NCBI GenBank assembly: GCA_050179135.1
Contig: JBFXFK010000075.1
Location: 1-23,276 of the forward strand
Length of the DNA stretch: 23,276 nt
Reading direction: 5' to 3'
DNA from: UBA4064 sp050179135
Lineage (GTDB): Bacteria; Desulfobacterota; Desulfobacteria; Desulfobacterales; Desulfatirhabdiaceae
The notes under the pieces are model-generated. The model had not been told where the DNA came from. It saw only the letters and a program-made list of their open reading frames with translations, and searched no databases. Of the stretch, positions 15,616 to 22,619 are shown one piece after another (the stretch's first letter is position 1; the number at the start of each line of letters is the position of its first letter). The translations under genes and the position numbers were made by a program.

Positions 15616-16454
15616 GGGATACCCAGCTCGACTCTGGCAGCCTGAACTTCCTCGGCTGTTGGCACACGATAGTGCCAGTTATTGTCATCTTCCATAAAGG
15701 AAACCCCTTTACCCTTGACCGTATGGGCGATGATCAATCTGGGCAGACCGATCTGCTTTCGGGTTAGTGCCTGCCGCAGTTCCCGATGATCATGACCATC
15801 CACTTCGATGACATCCCAGCCAAAGCTGACCCATTTTTTTGCAAGGGGCTCCAGTTGAAGCACCTCTTGGCTGCGCCCGGTCGCCTGCCATTTGTTGTAA
15901 TCGACAATGGCCGTGAGATGGTCGAAACCATGTCGCGCCGCAAACATCGCAGCTTCCCAGACGGAGCCTTCGTTGCATTCGCCATCGCTGATCAGAACAT
16001 ACACACGGTATGGGTGTTGCCGGATCCGTGCGGCAAGCGCCATGCCGTTGCCAATGGGCAACCCATGGCCAAGAGAGCCGGATGCGGCTTCGACTCCCAG
16101 CAATTTGGGAGATGGATGTTCCTCGAGCAATGAACCCTGCTGACCATACGAGAGCAATTGCTCCCGACGGAGAAAACCTTTCCAGGCCAAAACCGCATAC
16201 AGGGCCGCGGCTGCATGGCCCTTGCTCAGGATAAAGCGGTCACGATCCGGCGCATTGGGGTATTGGGGATCGACCTGAAGAACATCTGCATACAGGACAC
16301 ACAATATATCCATACAGGACAGGGCCGATGCCAGGTGAGCGGCCCGGGCACGGTGGGACATCTCGATGACTTCGGCTCTCAGGTGAGATGCCAATGCTGA
16401 GGTGTTGACGCCATTCAACGCTTTCAACCGTTCAATCCCATATGTTTCATCCAT
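15612..16454 (-). CDS. Transketolase, N-terminal subunit (thiamine diphosphate-binding half)
   Basis: A 280-residue PP-binding half of transketolase. ILSKGHAAAALYAVLA, HPSPKLLGVEAASGSLGHGL and the TPP/Mg motif ISDGECNEGSVWEAA...IVDYNKWQATG are all present; the usual GDG reads SDG here. AHTVKGKGVSFME near the end is the family's closing motif. I use ATG 16454, which overlaps the upstream SDR gene by 31 bases; a GTG at 16469 is in the same frame. Its partner follows immediately. Split transketolases of about 280 plus 310 residues are common in bacteria and archaea and work as a heterotetramer. Confidence 0.9.
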   Translation of the reverse strand: MDETYGIERLKALNGVNTSALASHLRAEVIEMSHRARAAHLASALSCMDILCVLYADVLQVDPQYPNAPDRDRFILSKGHAAAALYAVLAWKGFLRREQLLSYGQQGSLLEEHPSPKLLGVEAASGSLGHGLPIGNGMALAARIRQHPYRVYVLISDGECNEGSVWEAAMFAARHGFDHLTAIVDYNKWQATGRSQEVLQLEPLAKKWVSFGWDVIEVDGHDHRELRQALTRKQIGLPRLIIAHTVKGKGVSFMEDDNNWHYRVPTAEEVQAARVELGIP

Positions 16455-17368
16455 TTCACCGTATGGCACTGGTCAGAATCGATCAGTTGACCGGTCCGAT
16501 ATGTTTCGATGATTTCATTCATGGCATCATCGACTGTAAACATCGGGATAAAGCCGGTGGCGAGCAGTTTGTCCGAATTCTGCCGATAAGAGCGCGGGTC
16601 GTTGGATTCGGTAATGACAATATCAGCAGGGACTTTGGCCTGAACGCGATTGGCGATATCCAGTATGGAAATATTTTCAAAGCCCGCATTGTAGCATCCA
16701 CACGGCAGCTCGGGATGGGTCAAAAAATGCTGATATACCCGAACCATGTCCTGGATATGGATGTTGGGCCGGGTCTGCTGGCCGCCAAAAACCGTGATAC
16801 GGCCATTTTTCAGGGCCTGCATGGTCAGCATGTTGACACTGAGATCCAGACGCATTCGGGGCGACCAGCCGCAAACCGTAGCAGGCCGGATGTTGTGGAT
16901 GCGCATCTGATCCTTGTAACTCAGCAATACCCGCTCGGCCACCATCTTGGTTTTGTTGTAAGCCGTAATGGGCACCAGTGTCAGGTCTTCGGTAACCTGC
17001 GGATCATCCTTGACACCATACACACTGCCGGAACTGCCATATACAATCTGCCTGACTCCGGACCGAGCAGCCCGGTCGGCAATCTGCTGGGCTGCCAGGA
17101 CATTGACTTCCCATGACAGGACCGGATTGAGTTCGACACCTGGATCATTGGCAATATTGGCCAGATGAACAATTGCATCGACTCCTGCCATGGGCAGGGC
17201 ATCGATGTTGCGGATATCATCCTGGATAATCGTCAGATTCGGGTGCGGCTGAAGATGGTTGCCAAACCATTGGATATCGATAACGGTTACGGTATGGCCA
17301 TCGTCAAGCATCCGTGGGGTCAGGATACTGCCGATATAACCGCAGCCCCCGGTAATCAAAATGTTCAT
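16424..17368 (-). CDS. NAD-dependent epimerase/dehydratase (extended SDR)
   Basis: A 314-residue nucleotide-sugar SDR. NILITGGCGYIGS at residues 2-14 is the NAD-binding loop, DDIRN marks the adenine-binding turn, YGSSGSVYG has the catalytic serine, and AYNKTK the tyrosine and lysine. RPATVCGWSPRMRLDLS and PNIHIQDM are the substrate-side motifs. Such enzymes are C4 epimerases, reductases or dehydratases; sequence alone does not decide. It starts nine bases after the preceding SDR gene and overlaps the transketolase start. By position it may act on the same activated sugar as the SDR at 17378. Confidence 0.87.
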   Translation of the reverse strand: MNILITGGCGYIGSILTPRMLDDGHTVTVIDIQWFGNHLQPHPNLTIIQDDIRNIDALPMAGVDAIVHLANIANDPGVELNPVLSWEVNVLAAQQIADRAARSGVRQIVYGSSGSVYGVKDDPQVTEDLTLVPITAYNKTKMVAERVLLSYKDQMRIHNIRPATVCGWSPRMRLDLSVNMLTMQALKNGRITVFGGQQTRPNIHIQDMVRVYQHFLTHPELPCGCYNAGFENISILDIANRVQAKVPADIVITESNDPRSYRQNSDKLLATGFIPMFTVDDAMNEIIETYRTGQLIDSDQCHTVKWMKHMGLNG

Positions 17369-17377
17369 GGGTTTTCC

Positions 17378-18367
17378 CTATGGTTTATGAATGTAATCAG
17401 GAGGCTGCTTCTGCAATTCCTTCAGGTTGTCCCGAACCCAGGCGATTGTTTCTTCAATTCCCTGCTCCAGGATAATTTGATCCTGCCATAACAATTTTTC
17501 TTTTGCTTTGGAACTGTCCAGAAGATAAGCCGCATCTTTTCCGGGACGTTCTTCCACAATTTCAACGTGTTTTTCAACAGAAACACCCACCTGAAGGGCA
17601 ATCATTTCGACAAGATTTTTTATGGCAATATTCCGTTCGGTTGAAAAATGAAATATTTCTCCCGGATTGGCGATTCTGGCAGCCCGAAGTGTCCCATCGG
17701 CCACATCCCGGATATGGATAAAGGACCGTACGCTGTGGCCGCCGCCATGCAGCATCAGCTTTCTGTCCGTCAGAAAAAACAGGATCGTCCGGGGAATAAT
17801 CCGGTAAAGCGCCTGGCATGGTCCATATACATTGGCTGCCCGCGTAAAAACCACCGGAAAACCATAAGCACGAAAAAATGTCATGAGGCTCATGTCTGAG
17901 GCAGCCCGGGAAACCGAATACGGGGTGCTGGGGTTGTAGTTGGTATTCTCCCGGACCAGGCCATCACAGGAGCCATAAACTTCCGGCGTTGATATGTGAA
18001 CATATTTTTTCAGAGATTGTTTTTTTCGCAATTGATCATGAAGCGCGACCGTTGATACGACATTGGTCTGGAACCAGTGCACCGGATTTTGCCAGCTTTC
18101 TGCAACCATGGACTGGGATGCAAAGTTGACCACGTAATCCGGACGATGCGTATCGATAACCTGCATGATTTCCGGTAGATCATGGTTGATATCCAGTTGA
18201 ACAAATTGGAACAGGGAAGAATTTCGTTTTTTATAGGGCAAAAAAACTGGATGTGGCTCTGGTGAACGGCTGATTCCGATTGTATCGACGCCCTGGGTGA
18301 TAAGATAGTCCGCAAAGCTGGCGCCGGAAAAGGAATTACTGCCAATTATCACTGCCCGTTCATTCAT
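17378..18367 (-). CDS. NDP-sugar 4,6-dehydratase-like SDR with YxxxR active site
   Basis: A 329-residue extended SDR resembling GDP-mannose and dTDP-glucose 4,6-dehydratases. The cofactor loop is VIIGSNSFSGASF, the active-site strand VHISTPEVYGS, and later motifs are RAANVYGPCQALYRIIP, RSFIHIRDVADG and a C-terminal RPGKDAAYLLDSSKAKEKL. The catalytic YxxxK reads PYSVSRAA: the lysine codon is CGG (arginine), clear in the sequence. I believe related GSNSFSG proteins share this, but I cannot check. The start ATG 18367 has GGAGAAG at seven bases and an 8-base overlap with the upstream stop; the frame open to 18610 is an antisense-like extension of the previous gene. It may make a 4-keto-6-deoxy or related sugar nucleotide. 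Confidence 0.85.
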   Translation of the reverse strand: MNERAVIIGSNSFSGASFADYLITQGVDTIGISRSPEPHPVFLPYKKRNSSLFQFVQLDINHDLPEIMQVIDTHRPDYVVNFASQSMVAESWQNPVHWFQTNVVSTVALHDQLRKKQSLKKYVHISTPEVYGSCDGLVRENTNYNPSTPYSVSRAASDMSLMTFFRAYGFPVVFTRAANVYGPCQALYRIIPRTILFFLTDRKLMLHGGGHSVRSFIHIRDVADGTLRAARIANPGEIFHFSTERNIAIKNLVEMIALQVGVSVEKHVEIVEERPGKDAAYLLDSSKAKEKLLWQDQIILEQGIEETIAWVRDNLKELQKQPPDYIHKP

Positions 18368-19124
18368 AGAATGACTTCTCCACGTCTTTTTCAAACAGCT
18401 CTTGATTTTTTTCCTCAATGTCCGGGTATTCCTGCCATGCAGCCCTGTAGCTTTCCAATGTTCCGATATCCCGATGGTATATGTTGTTATGAAATGTAAA
18501 AATACGACCCGTGTAAGATGCAATGACGTCCGTGCTGAAATCGATGAAATCCCTGTTAATAGTGTCAAGGTATTCAAATAGGGTTGGTTCGACAATATAA
18601 ACGGCGCCATTTGCGAGGTCGCCCGGTGGATTGATCACTTTTTCATGAAACGCCAGCACACGTCCCTGTAAATCCTTTTCGATAATGCCACAGCTATGCG
18701 GGGTGGGGCTTGTAAATGTCATCATGGTCATTTCACATCCATCGGGTCGGTTACTGTGGCTGTTCTGAAACGCCTTGACATCGAACAGGGAAAGATTGTC
18801 CGCATGAATCAGCATGAATGGTTCTTTTTTTTCAGACTCGAAAAAATGCCGGTTTTGACGCAACGTTCCCCCGGTACCGAGTAATTTTTCTTCATAACAA
18901 GTGGCAATCCGGTCACGGAATGGACAACTATGAATGAACTCAACCACTTTATCCGCATGATGATGAAGATTGATGAGAATGGGCCAAATTCCGCCGTTCA
19001 CCAGCAATGTTATCCAGTAATCCAGAAGCGGCCGACCATGTATGTCAATCAGGCATTTTGGAATATTGTCCGTGATGGGACGGAGTCGCGTTCCCAGACC
19101 GGCGGCAAGAAGGAGCGCTTTCAT
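18360..19124 (-). CDS. Sugar-1-phosphate nucleotidyltransferase (GCD1/HddC-like)
   Basis: A 254-residue nucleotidyltransferase. LLLAAGLGTRLRPITDNIPK at residues 4-23 is the activation loop of the mannose-1-phosphate guanylyltransferase group, and EKLLGTGGTLRQN plus MLIHADNLSLFD give the base- and metal-binding positions. It lacks the left-handed helix domain of larger members. HddC, which makes GDP-D-glycero-D-manno-heptose, has this architecture; a hexose-1-phosphate is equally possible. Its ATG overlaps the stop of the HldE-like fusion as ATGA, which links the two activation enzymes. The C-terminal 25 residues are charged and helical. Confidence 0.86.
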   Translation of the reverse strand: MKALLLAAGLGTRLRPITDNIPKCLIDIHGRPLLDYWITLLVNGGIWPILINLHHHADKVVEFIHSCPFRDRIATCYEEKLLGTGGTLRQNRHFFESEKKEPFMLIHADNLSLFDVKAFQNSHSNRPDGCEMTMMTFTSPTPHSCGIIEKDLQGRVLAFHEKVINPPGDLANGAVYIVEPTLFEYLDTINRDFIDFSTDVIASYTGRIFTFHNNIYHRDIGTLESYRAAWQEYPDIEEKNQELFEKDVEKSFYE

Positions 19125-20626
19125 TGTACAAGATTCATTCCATTTATCTCCCTTTTCAAGTCATGAGGGGTCAGAGGAATGTTTCCAATCCGTCCAACCT
19201 GACAGGCGGCGGCCAGGGAGCCCAGATATGCGCTTTGCCAGATATCTGCCCCGACAGAAACCGACATGGCAGTACATGTCAAAAATGAATCGCCAGCACC
19301 GGAAACATCTTTGGGCGCATTGTTGAATGCAGGCAATTTATCGGTTAACCAGTTCGAACTGTTTTTTGTATCGGCATGAATCAGAATTCCTTCTTCATCC
19401 AGCGAAATAATCACATTTTTTGCACCCGATTTTTCTCTCAGCTTTTCTGCCAGCACCACCAGCCCGGATTCAAAATCGTGTATGGCAAAGCGGGCTTCTC
19501 TTTCTGTGGGCGTCACCAGGGTCATATCCGGAAATCGCGACACATCCCCAATTTGTGAAGAAGACTGGCTGTCCGCCACCATCATGATATCATTTTCGCG
19601 ACAAAATGACGCAATTGGCTGCACCAGAGATTGGGGAAGGCAGCCATAATTGAAGTCAGCAAAAATCACCAGATCACATCCGGGAATGACATCGATTGCT
19701 TCTCTGTACAATTTTTCCCGGATCTCACCATCAATTGCATGCTGGCGCAAATGGCTGACGCGAAGAAGTGTTTTTTGTTTGGCCCGGTATCTTTGTTTCA
19801 GCGTGGTAGGCCGGCTCTCATCATTGAACAGATGTGCATTGACACCCTGCGCCGCCAGTCTCTGTGTGACAAACGCCTCACCGTCATCATTTCCGACCAC
19901 AGAAAAAAAATGGACCGATGCGCCCAACCCTTTTGCATGGAGTGCGACAATCCCTGCTCCCCCCAAAAACTTTTCATTGGCTATGGGCGTAACAACAATG
20001 GTTGGATCTTCCTGTGACATTCCAAGCGGATCACAGGTGATATACTCATCTATTATAATATCCCCCAATACACAGACCTTCAATCCGTTCATCTGATCAA
20101 TGATTTCAAGTAGCCGCTGAAAACCAAAATTATGCCGATGCAGATAATCAACCGGTTTATTGATGGATGAACGGGATAACTCTTTCCACTCTGAATTCAT
20201 CAAATCGATGGATGAAAACCGGATTTCGCCAGAACCAAAAATCAGTTTTCCACCATATTGCTGAACAACATCTTTTTCCGGGTTTTCCCTTTCCTCATGC
20301 TCCTTTCCCTTGATCACAAATTCCGGCTCCAATTTTTCAACAAAGAAAGCTACTGGTTCATGCAGGATAAACGAATAATCAACCCATGAAATTGCCTGAA
20401 TCCCCTCAAGCCGCAATTCTTCACTGACAAACGAACCGGGAGATTTTCCATCCAGTACCCCAACAACCAGAAAGTCGCCACATTCCTTGGCAAATCGCAG
20501 TAATCGTAAATGGCCGGGATGAAGAATGTTGAAATTTCCAGAAACGAAGACTATCTTTTTCCCGGAAGATTGTGTTTTAATTTGTTCTATATATTCAGTG
20601 ATATTCATGAATAATATTCTCATCAT
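19121..20626 (-). CDS. HldE-like fusion in reversed order: nucleotidyltransferase then PfkB-type kinase
   Basis: A 501-residue two-domain protein. Residues 22-150 are a cytidylyltransferase-type domain: VFVSGNFNILHPGHLRLL with HPGH at 36-39 and LEPEFVIKGKEHE, matching RfaE2/HldE-C. Residues 182-500 are a PfkB kinase: LGDIIIDEY, FLGGAGIVALH, RPTTLKQRYRAKQKTLLRV (the HldE kinase substrate motif) and DVSGAGDSF at 440-448 with catalytic D446. In HldE the kinase comes first; here the order is swapped. It probably phosphorylates a sugar phosphate and transfers a nucleotide, as in ADP-heptose synthesis, but the actual sugar is unknown. ATG 20626 is used; ATG 20608 is also possible. It heads the thirteen-gene run. 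Confidence 0.87.
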   Translation of the reverse strand: MMRILFMNITEYIEQIKTQSSGKKIVFVSGNFNILHPGHLRLLRFAKECGDFLVVGVLDGKSPGSFVSEELRLEGIQAISWVDYSFILHEPVAFFVEKLEPEFVIKGKEHEERENPEKDVVQQYGGKLIFGSGEIRFSSIDLMNSEWKELSRSSINKPVDYLHRHNFGFQRLLEIIDQMNGLKVCVLGDIIIDEYITCDPLGMSQEDPTIVVTPIANEKFLGGAGIVALHAKGLGASVHFFSVVGNDDGEAFVTQRLAAQGVNAHLFNDESRPTTLKQRYRAKQKTLLRVSHLRQHAIDGEIREKLYREAIDVIPGCDLVIFADFNYGCLPQSLVQPIASFCRENDIMMVADSQSSSQIGDVSRFPDMTLVTPTEREARFAIHDFESGLVVLAEKLREKSGAKNVIISLDEEGILIHADTKNSSNWLTDKLPAFNNAPKDVSGAGDSFLTCTAMSVSVGADIWQSAYLGSLAAACQVGRIGNIPLTPHDLKREINGMNLVQ

Positions 20627-20665
20627 TCGTCATCTTCAGATATCCACCTCCATGAGACTGGTCAC

Positions 20666-20980
20666 TCACCCTTCTTTCGGCTCTGTGATGCTGCTGAAAA
20701 TTTTCAGCAGCGTGCTTTTCCCGGCCCCGTTCCGGCCGATGATGCCGACCGCATCGCCCTGACGGATTTCAAAGCTGACATCCTTTAACGCCCAAATGTC
20801 TTCATGGGTATCACCCGGCACAACCGGCCTGCCGGTGAACAAATCCCGGGTTTTATTCCATACGCCCCTGGCATTTTCCATAAGCACATCCCGCAGGGCC
20901 GTATAGCGTCCGCGTTCAGCCTGATGACCGATGCGGTATTTTTTCCCAAGATTTTCGGCTTTAATGACGATGTCGGACAT
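20666..20980 (-). pseudogene. 5' fragment of a wzt-type ABC exporter ATPase gene
   Basis: The 104 residues match the beginning of Wzt: SDIVIKAENLGKKYRIG, RYTALRDVLMENA, IWALKDVSFEI and Walker A VGIIGRNGAGKSTLLKIF. The frame then ends at TGA right after SITEPKEG, where an intact Wzt continues into the GRVASLLEVGTGFHPE region. Walker B, the signature and the glycan-binding domain are missing, so it cannot be an active ATPase. It shares the same segment order as the intact wzt at 6119-7417 but differs at many residues, so it is not a recent copy. The start ATG 20980 follows a weak GAG. It lies at the junction between the small-gene block and the sugar operon. Confidence 0.85.
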
Positions 20981-20985
20981 TGTTA

Positions 20986-21033
20986 CTCGAAATCCCAATG
21001 GCGATTGAACGAAAACTCTTTCAGCAAAACAGG
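20986..21033. repeat. Diverged direct repeat, left copy
   Basis: It is identical to 22253-22300 at 36 of the first 44 positions (hand count), starting with a 14-base perfect match CTCGAAATCCCAAT. It lies five bases upstream of the truncated wzt start and overlaps the stop of the 95-residue gene. Both copies are in the same orientation and both precede a start codon on the minus strand. Confidence 0.6.
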
Positions 21034-21308
21034 TTCTTCAGTTTTTTCTTGGCGTATCTGATTCCTTCAACAGCATGTTCCCATTCCATTGCATCCGATT
21101 CGACATTCCAGGAAAAATCTTTTTCTTTGACAATATTTTTGGATTCAAAAAATTCAAACGTCATCCCATATTTTTTTTTCATCCCTTCATTTACCATACG
21201 ATATCGGATGATACGCCTTCGATATTCGTTGATAAGGGCTTCCTGAACCTCATTCAAGGGGATCGTGTCGATAATTATTTGGGCCGTTGATTTGTTTGTG
21301 GCAGCCAT
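21021..21308 (-). CDS. Small antitoxin-like protein of unknown function
   Basis: A 95-residue charged protein. The first half has a helical LNEVQEALINEYRRRIIRYR stretch; the second half has KYGMTFEFFESKNIVKEKDF and SDAMEWEHAVEGIRYAKKKL. The pattern 'GMTFEEFE ... W.VE.D.MEWE' is what I associate with small antitoxins paired with TumE (DUF6516) toxins, but no TumE-like gene is in the window, so this is only a resemblance. The start ATG 21308 has GGAG nine bases upstream. It precedes the truncated wzt. Confidence 0.55.
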   Translation of the reverse strand: MAATNKSTAQIIIDTIPLNEVQEALINEYRRRIIRYRMVNEGMKKKYGMTFEFFESKNIVKEKDFSWNVESDAMEWEHAVEGIRYAKKKLKNLFC

Positions 21309-21445
21309 TACAATTCTCCAATATTTTCAATGATGACCCCTTATCATATATTCTACAAAAAGCATGTATCACGGCTTCGCATACCTGATCCACTTGCAAT
21401 TCGGTCAAGGTCAGGCAGCGCATGACATGGAAACTATTTCTGCCG
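21309..21445 (-). pseudogene. Possible 3' remnant of a DegT-type aminotransferase
   Basis: Between the UPF0175-like gene and the 95-residue gene, one frame reads FHVMRCLTLTELQVDQVCEA then VIHAF. This is the sort of C-terminal segment seen in DegT/DnrJ/EryC1 sugar aminotransferases (LT..Q.DYVC.AI). There is no upstream body of such a gene. The match is short and made by eye; it could be chance. Confidence 0.2.
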
Positions 21446-21694
21446 ATGCAATGGCAGCCTCATGGATTCAAGTTCCTGCATCAATTCCTCTCTGGAAATA
21501 TCGATAACGGCTATCTGATTTTCCTTACAGACCTTTATAAAATCATATATGGTCATATCAGCAAGTTCAGCAGCCTTTGACAGGGTAATACTGGAAGTCT
21601 TGAAGAGTGTAAGTGCATAGCTGATGCGCATTTCCCGCTCGATTACTGCCGGGGTTAGCATTTGCACAAAATCATTGGGCAGGGTGATCGCCAA
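21434..21694 (-). CDS. UPF0175-family small protein (antitoxin-like)
   Basis: An 86-residue protein with the UPF0175 core TLSKAAELADMTIYDFIKVC and a following QIAVIDISREELMQELESM; the core is a predicted helix-turn-helix. UPF0175 proteins usually act as antitoxins beside a DUF3368 (PIN-like) toxin. No such toxin gene is next to it, so it seems to be an orphan. The only start consistent with a full domain is TTG 21694 with no good Shine-Dalgarno; a TGA closes the frame 12 codons upstream, so the true N-terminus may be lost. Confidence 0.7.
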   Translation of the reverse strand: MAITLPNDFVQMLTPAVIEREMRISYALTLFKTSSITLSKAAELADMTIYDFIKVCKENQIAVIDISREELMQELESMRLPLHRQK

Positions 21695-21740
21695 AGAGAC
21701 ATTCGTGATCGAACCTCAAGTTGTGTGGTATCAAGACAAT

Positions 21741-21944
21741 TCATAGATCCCACCGGGATGGTGTGCGGGATAACTGACGTTCCGGAATCGGCAAGGATTC
21801 CCCTTCCAGGTCTTTGAACCGCGTATGAATCCGTTGTGCGATATTTCCGGACTGTCTTTTACCATACACTTTTCTTTGTCTTAAAAATTCAGCGAAGTCC
21901 GACAATTCTTCACGCATGGATTCTGGCAAGTGTTGGGTCATCAT
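21741..21944 (-). CDS. DUF2281-like small protein (antitoxin-like)
   Basis: A 67-residue protein. LPESMREELSDFAEFLRQRK near the start resembles DUF2281 (LP..L..E..DFVEFL), and the tail LSRTPSRWDL is like antitoxin C-termini that bind a toxin. Two ATGs are possible (21944, 21941), neither with a clear ribosome-binding site. No adjacent toxin gene is seen. It lies 46 bases from the UPF0175-like gene. Confidence 0.5.
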   Translation of the reverse strand: MMTQHLPESMREELSDFAEFLRQRKVYGKRQSGNIAQRIHTRFKDLEGESLPIPERQLSRTPSRWDL

Positions 21945-21996
21945 TTGATAAGGATTTTATCCCCTGTCCCGGTCACGTTGTTTTTTCTTTTGAACA

Positions 21997-22221
21997 TCAA
22001 TCGTTCTGATTTTCTTTTCGATTCCAAAAATCGGCCGCTTCCTCAAAAATTTGTCGTGCATTCAAGTTTTTGAACATCTCATCCCGGATTTGCATGTAAT
22101 TCAGCTTTCCGGTATTGTACATGCTCAAAAAACGAATCGTATTGGCGGCACCCAGATTTTCGTTCAAAAGCAGCAACGCTTTCTTTCTCAGATCTGTATC
22201 AGATAATTTTTCAGCAATCAT
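21997..22221 (-). CDS. Small conserved-looking protein, family not recognised
   Basis: A 74-residue, mostly helical protein beginning MIAEKLSDTDLRKKALLLL, with a central LGAANTIRFLSMYNTGKLNY and a charged end. I do not recognise the family. The strong AAGGAG eight bases before ATG 22221 says it is a real gene. Its size and company suggest an antitoxin-like partner. It follows the 173-base gap that contains repeat copy 22253-22300. Confidence 0.6.
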   Translation of the reverse strand: MIAEKLSDTDLRKKALLLLNENLGAANTIRFLSMYNTGKLNYMQIRDEMFKNLNARQIFEEAADFWNRKENQND

Positions 22222-22252
22222 TTTGCTGTCTCCTTCGTATGAATCCCAGCGG

Positions 22253-22300
22253 CTCGAAATCCCAATTGTGATTCAACAAAAATCCATTCAGCCAAAAGCC
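22253..22300. repeat. Diverged direct repeat, right copy
   Basis: This is the partner of 20986-21033. It lies about 30 bases upstream of the 74-residue gene and next to a small imperfect hairpin (ATTCAGC / GCCGAAT). Together the two copies bracket about 1.2 kb of small genes. Confidence 0.6.
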
Positions 22301-22310
22301 GAATATTGAA

Positions 22311-22365
22311 TTATCCTGCAAAATTTCAACAAGACTTTGCCTGCACAGGCTTTATCCTGCAAAAT
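22311..22365. repeat. Pair of 14-base direct repeats flanking a small hairpin
   Basis: TTATCCTGCAAAAT occurs at 22311-22324 and 22352-22365. Between them GCCTGCACAGGC (22339-22350) can fold with a 2-base turn. It is in the gap between hicA and the 74-residue gene. It could be a recombination or binding site; no protein is implied. Confidence 0.5.
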
Positions 22366-22394
22366 ATTCTTGATTTCTCCAAAGGACCCGCTAT

Positions 22395-22619
22395 TCATTC
22401 ATCGGCTGCTTCCCAATCATCCCGGGTAACATCTGCCTGGCTGAGTAAACGACTCAACAGATCAACACCAATATCTGTGCGATGCGGGTTTGGAAGCGTC
22501 AGTCGCAGTTCTGCCCGCAACATGAATTCATGATTTCCGCCAGAATACGGCCCATCAAACCCCAAATTTTTCAGGCGGCGGATCAACTCTCTTCTGCCTA
22601 CTGGTGTCAGACGGCCCAT
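22395..22619 (-). CDS. hicA: HicA-type mRNA interferase toxin
   Basis: A 74-residue double-stranded-RNA-binding-like toxin. SGGNHEFML contains the catalytic histidine H30 in the GG.H..M context of HicA, after ELIRRLKNLGF. It cleaves mRNA when its antitoxin is lost. The ATG at 22619 follows the hicB stop with no gap, so the pair is translationally coupled, with the antitoxin first. Confidence 0.88.
   Translation of the reverse strand: MGRLTPVGRRELIRRLKNLGFDGPYSGGNHEFMLRAELRLTLPNPHRTDIGVDLLSRLLSQADVTRDDWEAADE

Noticed and set aside
16442..17116. Plus-strand 224-residue open frame opposite the SDR gene
   Set aside because: Long, but fully antisense to a gene with clear SDR motifs; composition is typical of a shadow frame.
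18368..18610. N-terminal extension of the SDR at 17378-18367
   Set aside because: It reads through the end of the nucleotidyltransferase gene; a strong Shine-Dalgarno and the Rossmann start place the true start at 18367.
20986..22365. CRISPR array
   Set aside because: The repeats are few, diverged and separated by genes; there is no regular repeat-spacer pattern.
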